The notes under the pieces: model-generated | What the model saw: only the letters and a program-made list of their open reading frames with translations | Databases searched by the model: none | Told to the model about the DNA's origin: nothing | Shown: piece by piece, positions 43,763 through 51,624 of the stretch | How positions within the stretch are numbered: position 1 is the stretch's first letter | Layout of the letters: every line of letters begins with the position of its first letter | Program-made: the position numbers and the translations under genes | Origin: Fibrobacterota bacterium | GTDB taxonomy: Bacteria; Fibrobacterota; Fibrobacteria; UBA5070 | Assembly: GCA_029557215.1 (NCBI GenBank) | Contig: JAKPQQ010000237.1 | Location: 1 to 64,000, forward strand | Direction: 5' to 3' | Length of the DNA: 64,000 nt

Positions 43763-45253
43763 CTATTTCGAAGCGACCGTGGCGGCCATGCGCTGCCGGG
43801 CGACGTGGTCCAGGCCCAAGTTCGCCTGGTGCACGAACAGCTTGAAGCTTTCGAAGGCCTCGCTGTCCAGGTCGCGCTTGCTGGGGTGGCGGTCGGCGTA
43901 GAAGATCCCGATCGTCTGGCCGGCGAACACCACGGGTTCCGCGAAGAACTTCGCGCGGTCGATCGCCTCGAAGATCGTCCCGAACAGCTGCCCGTTCCAT
44001 TCCGGTGCCGCGTAGTCCGACACCCACACCGAGCGAGGCTTGTCCATGAGCTGGGAAAACAGGTTCTGCGGTCGCGTTCCCAGTTCGAACAAGAATTTTT
44101 CCGTGAACTTGATCCGGTCCTGGCCCAGAACGAACTTCGCCTTGACCAGGGTGCGGCGCGGAGCCACCAGGGCCAGCACCGTGCGGTCCATGCCAACGCC
44201 GCGGTGGATGCCTTCCAGCACCATCTCCAGGATCACGTTGATGTCGGGCTTGGACATCATCATGGACGTGATCTCGCGCAGGATCTTCAGTTGCAGCATC
44301 GGGTCGGGCTGCACCCATTCCTGCTCGGCGTCCCAGGTGGATTCGTTCGAACTTTCGTCCTTGCGGGCCACGGGGATCATCTTGGCGGCGGTTCCCGCGC
44401 CCATCGATTTCGCGGTGTTCACGGCCTCTTCCGCGATCGCCTGGAGCATCACGCCCATCTCGTTCACGTTCTTCCCGACCAGCTTGGCGGCCTCGGTGGC
44501 CACCTTCTTCATGTCGTTGGTGGTCCAGCCGTTCTCCGATTCGCGCGCGATCTGGTGGCCGATGTCGATGCAGCGCCCCTTCGGGTCCTTGGACGACTTG
44601 CCCTTCAGAGCCTCGCCGACAAGAGGTGTCAATTTCCATTCGTCGGCCAGCGCGGCGGTGAGGTGCATGAGTTTGAACCCCAGCACGCGTTTTTCCACTT
44701 CGGTCGGATCGGCTTCGGTGGATGTGCTCAACGCCTTGTCCAGGTCGTCGCCCTCGGGACCGGCAAAGCACCAGAACGCCATCTGGCCCAGGTTCAGGAG
44801 CAGAGCCGCGATGAACACTTCTTCGCTGGACGATTCCTTCATGGCCAGCGCCAGGCTGCGCGCCTGGGTGGCGGCGTGGATGGACCTCGCCAATTCCCGT
44901 TGCACGCGATCCTTGGCGTTGCCGCGTAAAAGAGACTCGATCACCGCGATGGAAATACAGATCGCCTGCACCGCGTTGAACCCCAGCACCACCACGGCGC
45001 GGCTGATCGTGCTGATGGCCGTGTTGCCGGGATTGTAGAAGGCCGAGTTCGCGAGCTTCAGCACTTTGGCGGTCATGCTCGGGTCCTGCAGGATCACTCG
45101 CGCCAGCGCCAGGCTGGAATACTCCTCCTTGCCCAGGATGCGGTTGATCTCCGAGACGGTCTGCGCGAAGATGGGCATCTCCTCCTCGGAGAGCTTGGCG
45201 ACCCATCCGGCGAGCGGCGGCGGGAGATGCGAGCGGTCGGGGGCGTCGTTCAC
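43763..45253 (-). CDS. HDOD-GAF signalling protein
   Basis: 496 residues. HDOD domain at about 20-230 (VILQDPSMTAKVLKLANSAFYNPG, then ISRAVVVLGFNAVQAICISIAV), a linker, and a GAF domain at about 330-480 (ILEMVLEGIHRGVGMDRTVLALV). HDOD proteins lack HD phosphodiesterase activity and act as scaffolds in signalling; the GAF domain would bind a ligand. No membrane segment is seen. The GTG at 45253 overlaps the stop of the cyclic-nucleotide-binding gene (GTGA), so both are probably made together and act in one pathway. Confidence 0.88.
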   Translation of the reverse strand: MNDAPDRSHLPPPLAGWVAKLSEEEMPIFAQTVSEINRILGKEEYSSLALARVILQDPSMTAKVLKLANSAFYNPGNTAISTISRAVVVLGFNAVQAICISIAVIESLLRGNAKDRVQRELARSIHAATQARSLALAMKESSSEEVFIAALLLNLGQMAFWCFAGPEGDDLDKALSTSTEADPTEVEKRVLGFKLMHLTAALADEWKLTPLVGEALKGKSSKDPKGRCIDIGHQIARESENGWTTNDMKKVATEAAKLVGKNVNEMGVMLQAIAEEAVNTAKSMGAGTAAKMIPVARKDESSNESTWDAEQEWVQPDPMLQLKILREITSMMMSKPDINVILEMVLEGIHRGVGMDRTVLALVAPRRTLVKAKFVLGQDRIKFTEKFLFELGTRPQNLFSQLMDKPRSVWVSDYAAPEWNGQLFGTIFEAIDRAKFFAEPVVFAGQTIGIFYADRHPSKRDLDSEAFESFKLFVHQANLGLDHVARQRMAATVASK

Positions 45254-45942
45254 TGGGCCGTCTCCTTGGATTCGTGCTGTCTGCCCGACGCGATGCGCAA
45301 CGCCACGCGCACCCGCGACAGGAACGACTTGAACTGCGTGACCACGATCTGGGCATCGTCCCCGTCCGTGAGGGTGACCAGCTTGGCTTCCTGCATTTCG
45401 CGGACGATCTCGATCGTGTCGTCCTCGGAAATCCCAAGGATTTCGGGAAGCCGTTCCAGCAGCTTGGAAAGCGGCACCACGACGGAATCCGACTCGCCGC
45501 GAGGATGCTCCGCCTTGGACAGGAGGTCGATCATGTGCGCGACCGCGAGCCACGATTCCATGTTGGCGCTGGATACGAGCTTGGTGTTCAGCTTGCGCAC
45601 CCGGCTGACCAGGCTGTCGACCATGGTCTTCACGAACGGCGGACACGAATCGACCATCTCCCTGAAGCCTTCGGTGCGGATGCACCACAGTTCGCAAGAG
45701 GTCGCGGCGCTGGCCGTGGCGCTGCGCAGGCCGCCGTCGAACGGAGCCATCTCGCCGAACAGCGCGCCTTCTCCCAGCGTCGCCAGGATCACTTTCCGTC
45801 CTTCGCGCTGGACGCTGATCTCCACCTTGCCCGCGCGCACCACGTAGGTGCTGGTTCCGGGCAGTCCTTCCCGGAAGATGATCTGCGAAGGCAGGTAGGT
45901 TTTCAGAAGCGCGGTCAAGTTTTCTCCAGGCAGGGTGTCCAC
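45250..45942 (-). CDS. Cyclic-nucleotide-binding (Crp/Fnr-like) protein
   Basis: 230 residues. A cNMP-binding domain (about 10-125) has FREGLPGTSTYVVRAGKVEISV and GEGALFGEMAPFDGGLRSATA, which is the phosphate-binding cassette including the Arg. The C-terminal part (about 140-215) contains a winged-helix-like stretch (LPEILGISEDDTIEIVREMQEAKLV), so DNA binding is possible but not certain. GTG start at 45942. Coupled to the HDOD-GAF gene and divergent from the phosphatase gene, with only 32 bp between starts. Confidence 0.85.
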   Translation of the reverse strand: MDTLPGENLTALLKTYLPSQIIFREGLPGTSTYVVRAGKVEISVQREGRKVILATLGEGALFGEMAPFDGGLRSATASAATSCELWCIRTEGFREMVDSCPPFVKTMVDSLVSRVRKLNTKLVSSANMESWLAVAHMIDLLSKAEHPRGESDSVVVPLSKLLERLPEILGISEDDTIEIVREMQEAKLVTLTDGDDAQIVVTQFKSFLSRVRVALRIASGRQHESKETAQ

Positions 45943-45974
45943 ATGGCTTGCGCCATCTTATCGTTTTTCCGCAC

Positions 45975-46454
45975 ATGAAAAAAGACCCGATTCGATTTCT
46001 CTTCGTCTGCACCGGGAACATCTGCCGGTCGCCCACCGCCCACGCCATCTTCCGGCGCCGGATCCAGGAGCGCGGACTGCAGTCCCGACTGGAATGCGAT
46101 TCGGCCGGGACGCACGCCTACCACGTGGGGGAGGGCGCCGACGCCCGGTCCGCCCTACACGGAAAACGCCGCGGCTACGATTTTTCCTTCCATCGCGCGC
46201 GCAAGGTGAACGCGGCCGATTTCCACGACTTCGACTGGATCCTGGCCATGGATCGCAGCCACCTGGAAATCCTGCAGGACATGGCGGTACCCGACCAGCG
46301 CGCCAAGTTGGCCATGTTCCTGTCCGTCACCCCCGATTGCGGCACGCAGGACGTTCCCGATCCCTACTACGGTGGCGACCAGGGGTTCGAACACGTGCTC
46401 GATCTGTGCGAACACGCCTGCGACGCCTGGATCCATAAGGCTTTGGGCGAGTAA
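45975..46454 (+). CDS. Low-molecular-weight protein tyrosine phosphatase
   Basis: 159 residues. The P-loop CTGNICRSP supplies the nucleophilic Cys and the Arg of CX5R, and VPDPYYGGD carries the general acid Asp, so the enzyme should be active. Bacterial members dephosphorylate tyrosine kinases of capsule or envelope systems; no such kinase gene is nearby. Start at ATG 45975; a longer frame from 45948 is less likely. No Shine-Dalgarno sequence; TATCGT 11 bases upstream of the ATG may be the -10. Confidence 0.92.
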   Translation: MKKDPIRFLFVCTGNICRSPTAHAIFRRRIQERGLQSRLECDSAGTHAYHVGEGADARSALHGKRRGYDFSFHRARKVNAADFHDFDWILAMDRSHLEILQDMAVPDQRAKLAMFLSVTPDCGTQDVPDPYYGGDQGFEHVLDLCEHACDAWIHKALGE

Positions 46455-46501
46455 GGGCAATTCGGGCGCCTCCCCGGCCTGTATCCTTCAAACCTAAATC
46501 A

Positions 46502-46521
46502 GGGCGGTTCGTGAACCGCCC
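46502..46521. repeat. Short perfect palindrome
   Basis: GGGCGGTTC and GAACCGCCC separated by two bases. It opens the hairpin-rich segment after the phosphatase gene. No U-run follows, so it is not an obvious terminator. Confidence 0.6.
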
Positions 46522-46559
46522 CTACGCCGATGTTTGTGTATGGGCCGGGGCCGCCGTCC

Positions 46560-46725
46560 CCCTTGGCACCAAAGGTGCCCTGCCGAGGATGTGTACACGT
46601 AGCAGTCGACACGGCACCAAAGGTGCTTGCTCAGGGCAAGTCCGGGCTACCCTCCGGTCGGTGCCTTCGGCACCCGCACCCGTACCGGGTGCGGCCCTCC
46701 GGACGGCTGGCGCGGAGGTGCACTG
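46560..46725. repeat. Hairpin-array repeat, copy A
   Basis: A chain of short hairpins with three-base loops: GGCACC-AAA-GGTGCC (46565-46579), nearly the same hairpin again at 46614-46628, GGTGCC-TTC-GGCACC (46660-46674) and a fourth at 46676-46692. A 28-base core at 46634-46661 is identical to 61326-61353 in copy B, and both copies have GGCTGGCGC after the last hairpin. The hairpin stems differ between copies but stay paired. No protein is encoded with confidence. Confidence 0.7.
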
Positions 46726-46919
46726 TGGCAAATGCCCTGCCAAGTCTTCACGAAGACGATTTGTCGACCCAATTCCATGAGCTTTTCTTCGGCGGTCAGC
46801 TCGACAAAGGGGCGGTGACCTGTGAAATCCCAGAGCGGATCGATGGGCGCGGTCAAATCGACCTGCGCGTCGGCAAGTTCTTCCAGTGCGTGGATCAGCA
46901 ACAGACTGGAATCCATCAC
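46647..46919 (-). CDS. Small hypothetical ORF running into the hairpin repeat
   Basis: 90 codons. The first 65 or so look protein-like (MMDSSLLLIHALEELADAQV, then FVELTAEEKLMELGRQIVFV), acidic and helical, with no known family. The frame then enters the hairpin-array repeat and stops inside its conserved core. It has no good ribosome site. It may be a truncated gene whose original 3' end was replaced by the repeat, or not a gene at all. Confidence 0.3.
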   Translation of the reverse strand: MMDSSLLLIHALEELADAQVDLTAPIDPLWDFTGHRPFVELTAEEKLMELGRQIVFVKTWQGICHSAPPRQPSGGPHPVRVRVPKAPTGG

Positions 46920-46967
46920 TTGAATCTAGCCATTTTGAGCTTTGATCACTACCTTTGTTTCTCCACT

Positions 46968-47038
46968 GGTGCCATACCCAAGTGGCTAGGGAGCGGTCTG
47001 CAAAACCGTCAACCCCGGTTCGAATCCGGGTGGCACCT
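46968..47038 (+). tRNA. tRNA-Cys (GCA)
   Basis: 71 bases fold into a full cloverleaf: a 7-bp acceptor stem (46968-46974 with 47031-47037), an anticodon loop CTGCAAA giving GCA, a T arm with GGTTCGAATCC and discriminator U, as expected for cysteine. CCA is not encoded. A T-run follows at about 47040. Confidence 0.97.
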
Positions 47039-47564
47039 CTTTTTTCGCCCGCCTCGCGGCGCATCCTCGCGACCTTCACCACTCGGCGTCCCTGCGCGGA
47101 CGCCTTCGGATTCAGGTCTCTTCGGCTGCATCCACGATTCGGGCAAAAAAAACCGCCTGAAAAATTGGATCGTGGTTTCGACCGCATTCGCGATCTACGG
47201 CTGAAATTCTGCCTCGCGGCACATCGTGGTACTAGTAATCACCGAAGTGTTGAGGTTCTCTCGCGTGGTATCTGACAAGGGCGCCACGGAGATCGAGTCT
47301 TCGAATGGGGGGCGACTTCCCTGGGGTTGTTCATGGAAGAGTTTCCGTCCAAGGTGGATGGTTGCGGTACAACTCGCCTGGAAAAGGCTGGGCCGGGCTC
47401 CGATGTGAGAGTGGCTGGGCCGAGGATCCCACCTTCTGAATTTAGTTTTTTTAGAAATTAAGTTTTGACGTTGGTGTGACGGATGTTTTCTTGGGTTGGC
47501 ACGACCTGTGATTGTATGCATGGTCATGATCGGGGATGACCCCCCGGCAAACAAGGAGAAAACC
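47039..47564 (+). other. Intergenic region between tRNA-Cys and pilA
   Basis: About 520 bases without a convincing gene. The left part is GC-rich and the last 110 bases are AT-richer, with T- and A-runs near 47450. A sigma-54-like element precedes the first pilin. The GGCTGGGCCG sequence occurs twice near 47388-47425. No RNA gene was recognised. Confidence 0.4.
47496..47512 (+). promoter_or_regulatory. Candidate sigma-54 promoter for pilA
   Basis: TTGGCACG matches the -24 element exactly. The -12 element reads GTGA where TTGC is expected, so the match is partial. It lies about 52 bases before the pilin start, and type IV pilin genes are often sigma-54 dependent. Confidence 0.3.
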
Positions 47565-48053
47565 ATGAAGTCGCTCAAGAAGGGGTTCACCCTCGTCGAA
47601 CTGATGGTCGTGATCGTGATCATCGGCATCCTCGCCGCCCTGGCCATCCCCCGCTTCCTGGCTGCTACCTCGAAGGCAAAGCTCTCCGAGTTCAAGCCGG
47701 TCCTCAAGCAGATCTACACTCTGCAGGAAACCCGTTTCCAGGAAGTTGGCTCTTACAGCGCCACTGCAACCGACATCGGTTATACGGAACCGGGGGCTAA
47801 GTCCAACTTTGTCTACGGACTATTGGATGGTACAGGTGGCGACTCGACCCTCGCTCGTGCAACGACCAAGGCTGGTTTCTCGCTCAAGCTTTCTGATGGC
47901 ACCTCGACCATTCCTGGGAATACGCTCACAGCCTGTATCAATCAGCGTGGCGTGATCGCAGCGAATTCGGCGTTGTCCTATGCGGCCCAATTGGCGAGGG
48001 ATGCAGCCATGCTTAATGATGCAAATGCCGCAATCACTTCTGCTTGCCAATAA
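47565..48053 (+). CDS. pilA: Type IV major pilin PilA (copy 1)
   Basis: 162 residues. A short basic leader (MKSLKKG) is followed by the prepilin peptidase site G/FTLVELMVVIVIIGILAALAIPRF, with Glu5 of the mature protein. The globular part has two Cys residues near the end for the D-loop disulfide (TACINQ and ITSACQ). It should be cleaved and methylated by PilD and polymerised into type IV pili for adhesion or twitching. AAGGAG precedes the ATG. A strong terminator follows at 48076. Confidence 0.95.
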   Translation: MKSLKKGFTLVELMVVIVIIGILAALAIPRFLAATSKAKLSEFKPVLKQIYTLQETRFQEVGSYSATATDIGYTEPGAKSNFVYGLLDGTGGDSTLARATTKAGFSLKLSDGTSTIPGNTLTACINQRGVIAANSALSYAAQLARDAAMLNDANAAITSACQ

Positions 48054-48075
48054 AGTCTGCATAAACTTGGATGGG

Positions 48076-48105
48076 AAGGCGTGCGCGGAGCGTACGCCTT
48101 TTTTG
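48076..48105 (+). terminator. Intrinsic terminator after pilA copy 1
   Basis: A 10-bp stem with one G-T pair (48076-48085 with 48091-48100), followed by a run of six T. Confidence 0.88.
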
Positions 48106-48213
48106 TTCAAAGAACGAAGCATGACTGACGTTAGTAGTTACAGATTGTGAATTCTACTATATTGGGTTGTATCATGGGGATATGGCTCGAATAGGGAGAA
48201 AGGAGAGTGTGCC

Positions 48214-48714
48214 ATGAGTCGAAATATCAAAGGCTTTACGCTCGTCGAACTCATGGTTGTTATTGTGATCATTGGGGTGCTGGCAGCCTTAGCTATTCCT
48301 CGGTTCCTTGGTGCTACGGCGAAGGCGAAGCTTTCAGAGTTCAAGCCAGTACTCAAGGAGATCTTTACCCTCCAGGAAATCAAGTTTCAGGAGGCGGGCG
48401 TTTATTTAGGTGCAGGTCAGGAATCAGATCTTGGTTTTGCTAGCCCAGGTGCAAAAGTTAATTTTAGTTATGGAATCTTGGATGGCACTGGCGGAGCGCA
48501 AACACTCGGGACTGCGACATCGAAGGCTGGGTTTGCGCTGCGGCTCTCTGACGGAATTTCGGTAATTTCTGGTGGGGATCTGGTTGCTTGTGTGAATACA
48601 TCCGGCCTAACTTCTGCATCGACAACTCTTGGAATGGGTAGAGCAACGCAAGTCGCAAAAGATGCAAGCTTGGTTGATCCAGCCGGAACTGTGGCTATTT
48701 CCGCATGCGATTGA
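48214..48714 (+). CDS. Type IV pilin (copy 2)
   Basis: 166 residues, a tandem paralog of the first pilin. Leader and N-terminal helix are almost identical (GFTLVELMVVIVIIGVLAALAIPRF), and KAKLSEFKPVLK is shared. The globular half has diverged, but the two late Cys residues remain (VACVN, ISACD). Codon and base use are visibly AT-richer than in copy 1, even where the protein is identical. AGGAGAG precedes the ATG. It overlaps the next gene by 10 bp. It may be a minor pilin or an alternative fibre subunit. Confidence 0.93.
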   Translation: MSRNIKGFTLVELMVVIVIIGVLAALAIPRFLGATAKAKLSEFKPVLKEIFTLQEIKFQEAGVYLGAGQESDLGFASPGAKVNFSYGILDGTGGAQTLGTATSKAGFALRLSDGISVISGGDLVACVNTSGLTSASTTLGMGRATQVAKDASLVDPAGTVAISACD

Positions 48715-49628
48715 AGAAAATGTGGATTTGGAATGGATCTTCATTGTATAGGATGCATACGTTTATTTTGTTTTGTGTGGCGATTGTGTCGTATCTGATT
48801 TGTGGGTTCGTTTCGAAAGCGTCTATTCGTACTCTTCCAAGTGTTAAATCTGAAGCAGAAGTGACGCTTGATCCAAAGTTCGTTGCACTTGGTGTTGATG
48901 GATATTCTGGCTTTGTTGCATCGATCGCTTGGGTGGAATTACTTCAGTCTTTTGCCGATCTGGTCTTGGACGGAAAGCCGATTGTTCAGCTTGCTGGGAA
49001 GGTAAGGTTGGTGACAACCCTTGATCCAAAATGGTCTTACCCGTTTGAATTCGCGGGATTGATGCTATCTGATTCAAATGGCCGATCATCACATGCTGCA
49101 GTCAAAATTTTGGAGGCTGGGATTTTACAGCATCCCTTGGACTGGCGGATGCGAGTGTACTTGGTTCATGCACTGCAAGATGGCGATTTTAGGATGAAAA
49201 AGACGGTTCTGTTTGATTCGTGCGCAAAGGTGCTGCTGCCAATAACATCGGGTTCAGCTAATGCTCCCCAGTATGCTCGAACCTTGGCGTTTACGATGAT
49301 TCAGGCTTCAGGGAACTCTGTCAAGGCGATGGATGCTCTTGTTTCTACATACCTTACAACACCAGACCCCTTAGTGCGGTTTCAATTGCGTTCAAAGTTT
49401 GGTGACATCCTTAAAAAGGAAGGCGCCCTACTGGGTTCGGATAGTTTAAGTTTTGTATCTGCGATCGGACAGATGCTTGATTCTGATGAGCAACAATCTC
49501 AAATAATCAATTCCCTACTCATCCGCCTCGTTCAGCCCGAGACCAAGGATGTGGCGCTCCAGGAGGCGCGGCAGTTGGCTCGTCAGTTCCGAGCGTATCA
49601 GGCGGCGCAGCTCGGAACACAGCGATAG
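48705..49628 (+). CDS. Membrane-anchored helical-repeat protein, pilin-linked
   Basis: 307 residues. One N-terminal membrane helix (about 17-37: MHTFILFCVAIVSYLICGFV) anchors a mostly helical domain that probably faces the periplasm and looks TPR-like (about 95-300). No family was recognised. It overlaps the end of pilin copy 2 by 10 bp, so a role in assembly or display of that pilin is likely but inferred. The DNA is markedly AT-rich for this chromosome until about 49520, then returns to normal, suggesting recent transfer with the second pilin. Confidence 0.75.
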   Translation: MRLKKMWIWNGSSLYRMHTFILFCVAIVSYLICGFVSKASIRTLPSVKSEAEVTLDPKFVALGVDGYSGFVASIAWVELLQSFADLVLDGKPIVQLAGKVRLVTTLDPKWSYPFEFAGLMLSDSNGRSSHAAVKILEAGILQHPLDWRMRVYLVHALQDGDFRMKKTVLFDSCAKVLLPITSGSANAPQYARTLAFTMIQASGNSVKAMDALVSTYLTTPDPLVRFQLRSKFGDILKKEGALLGSDSLSFVSAIGQMLDSDEQQSQIINSLLIRLVQPETKDVALQEARQLARQFRAYQAAQLGTQR

Positions 49629-49643
49629 CGGTTCTGGCGGGAG

Positions 49644-49651
49644 TATCTTGT
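49644..49651 (+). promoter_or_regulatory. TAnnTT -10-like box, AAA-ATPase gene
   Basis: TATCTTGT, six bases before the ATG at 49658, with no Shine-Dalgarno sequence. Confidence 0.4.
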
Positions 49652-49657
49652 CCAACA

Positions 49658-51211
49658 ATGGCCATCCGCAAGTTACCCATCGGCATCCAGGATTTTCCGT
49701 CGCTTCGCGAGGACGGGTATCTGTATGTGGACAAAACGGCATGGGTCCACAAGTTGGCCTCCGAAGGGCGCGTCTATTTTCTGTCGCGGCCTCGCCGGTT
49801 CGGGAAGTCGCTTCTGGTGTCCACCCTTGGAGCCTACTTCGAAGGTCGCAAGGATCTGTTCCATGGGCTGGCCATCGAGCGGCTTGAACAGGACTGGATC
49901 GAGTATCCGGTGCTGCGGTTGGACCTGAACGCCGAGAAGTACGACGCCCCCCAGGCGCTTCATGGGATCTTGAACAGCCATCTGTGCCGTTGGGAGGAGC
50001 GGTTCGGGTCACCTATGGCCGACCAGGATACCTTGGCTCGGCGTTTCCAAGGGGTGATCCAGCGCGCGCACGAGCAGACGGGTCACCGAGTCGTTGTCCT
50101 CGTCGACGAATACGACAAGCCTCTGCTTCAGGCGATCGGCCATTCGGACTTGATGGATTCCTACAAGAGCATTCTCAAGGCGTTCTACGGCGTACTCAAG
50201 AGCACCGACGCCCACTTGAAGTTCGTGCTGCTCACCGGGGTCACCAAGTTCGGGCAGGTGAGCGTATTCAGCGACCTGAATCAGCTCAAGGATCTGTCGC
50301 TGCATCCCGCCTACGCTGGGTTGTGCGGCATCACCGAAGCGGAGCTTCTCGAAACGTTCCAACCCGAGCTGGTGTCGCTCGCCGAACGTCAGAAATTGAC
50401 GTTCGAGGACTGCGTGGCCGAAGTGCGTCGCATGTACAACGGATACAGGTTCCATCAGGACGGGCCCAGCGTCTACAATCCATTCAGTACGCTCAACCTG
50501 TTGGATGCCAAGGAGTTTCGGGACTACTGGTTCCAAACCGGTACGCCCACGTTCCTGGTGGAGTTGCTCAAACGGTCCGATACGGATTTGCGCCAAATCG
50601 ACAATCTCGAGATCGTCGCCGAGGATTTCGCCGATTACCGGCAGGATCCCGATCGGCCGATTCCGGTGATCTACCAGAGCGGCTACCTGACCATCCAGAA
50701 ATACGATCCTCGCTACGGCCGCTACACGCTCGGTTATCCGAACGCCGAGGTCCGCAACGGATTCCTGAATTTCCTGCTGCCGAGCTACACCGGCGCAGAA
50801 AAAGGGCGTGGAGGGTTCCATATCGGCAAGTTCGCCGAAGAGCTGGAAAACGGGGAGGTGGATGCCTTTCTGACCCGGCTCCAGGGATTCTTCGAAGGAA
50901 TTCCCTACGACCTGTCCGACAAGACGGAACGACACTACCATGTGGTCTTTTATCTGGTTTTCACGCTCATGGGGCGATTCGTCCAGACGGAGGTCAAATC
51001 GGCCAAAGGTCGTGCCGATGCCGTGGTCCAGACCGATTCGCGTGTCTTCGTGTTCGAATTCAAGCTCAACGGCACCGCCGAGCAGGCGCTGGCCCAGATC
51101 GAAGCGCAAGGCTACGCCGTACCATACCAGGCCCAAGGCCGCGAAGTGGTCAAGGTGGGGGTGGAGTTCGACAAGAATACCCGCAACCTGGGGCGTTGGC
51201 TGATCGGGTGA
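49658..51211 (+). CDS. AAA-ATPase-like/PDDEXK nuclease protein (DUF1703 type)
   Basis: 517 residues. The N-terminal AAA-ATPase-like domain starts LPIGIQDFPSLREDGYLYVDKT, with a Walker A variant RPRRFGKS (about residue 47) and Walker B VVVLVDEYDKPL (about 145). The C-terminal PD-(D/E)XK nuclease-like domain (about 430-517) has GRADAV and VFVFEFKLNGT, which supply the D and E-x-K residues. Such proteins are abundant and multicopy in some anaerobes; their role is unproven, with defence or mobile-element functions suggested. It overlaps a heme-motif fragment (GTGA). Confidence 0.9.
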   Translation: MAIRKLPIGIQDFPSLREDGYLYVDKTAWVHKLASEGRVYFLSRPRRFGKSLLVSTLGAYFEGRKDLFHGLAIERLEQDWIEYPVLRLDLNAEKYDAPQALHGILNSHLCRWEERFGSPMADQDTLARRFQGVIQRAHEQTGHRVVVLVDEYDKPLLQAIGHSDLMDSYKSILKAFYGVLKSTDAHLKFVLLTGVTKFGQVSVFSDLNQLKDLSLHPAYAGLCGITEAELLETFQPELVSLAERQKLTFEDCVAEVRRMYNGYRFHQDGPSVYNPFSTLNLLDAKEFRDYWFQTGTPTFLVELLKRSDTDLRQIDNLEIVAEDFADYRQDPDRPIPVIYQSGYLTIQKYDPRYGRYTLGYPNAEVRNGFLNFLLPSYTGAEKGRGGFHIGKFAEELENGEVDAFLTRLQGFFEGIPYDLSDKTERHYHVVFYLVFTLMGRFVQTEVKSAKGRADAVVQTDSRVFVFEFKLNGTAEQALAQIEAQGYAVPYQAQGREVVKVGVEFDKNTRNLGRWLIG

Positions 51212-51435
51212 TCCAGCCCTTGATCGAGGAGCGCTGCGCTTCCTGCCACTACCAGGGAAGCGAGAACATGCGCACCTACGAGACCACGAAGATGCACGCC
51301 TACGGGATCTACCGGGAGGTCATGTCGGGGAACAAGAGCATGCAAGGTCGTTTGACCAGCGCCGAAAAGAAGCTGTTCGAAGCCTGGCACATCGCAGGGG
51401 AGCCACGCTGCCAAGATCCGAATCGGAAGAAGTGA
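51208..51435 (+). pseudogene. Cytochrome c-like C-terminal fragment with CxxCH motif
   Basis: 75 codons from GTG 51208, which overlaps the ATPase stop. The sequence IQPLIEERCASCHYQG, then LRSAEKK-like LTSAEKKLFEAWHIAGEPRC, looks like the last domain of a c-type cytochrome. It lacks a signal peptide, so heme attachment in the periplasm is not possible as read. It is probably a remnant of a larger gene whose 5' part was replaced by the ATPase gene. Its final codons (CQDPNRKK, stop) are nearly repeated at 52816-52845. Confidence 0.6.
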
Positions 51436-51624
51436 TCTTGCTGCCGAGCTTTGTTCAATCAAGGGCGGCCGACATCTTGGGAAGCTTGTTTCTATTGGCC
51501 AACACGCACGTGAGCCAGACACGGGCGTAGGAAGTCCATAACCGCTGTCACCCGTTGGAACAACAGAAATTGTCCTGAGCTTGTCGAATGGAACGGCGAA
51601 CGGAACGGGGCTACATTGATGGAA

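Noticed and set aside
46634-46661. The repeat core contains AAGTCCGGGCT, as in the P4 region of RNase P RNA.
   Set aside because: No matching 3' strand or other conserved RNase P element is nearby, and the core occurs twice in the window.
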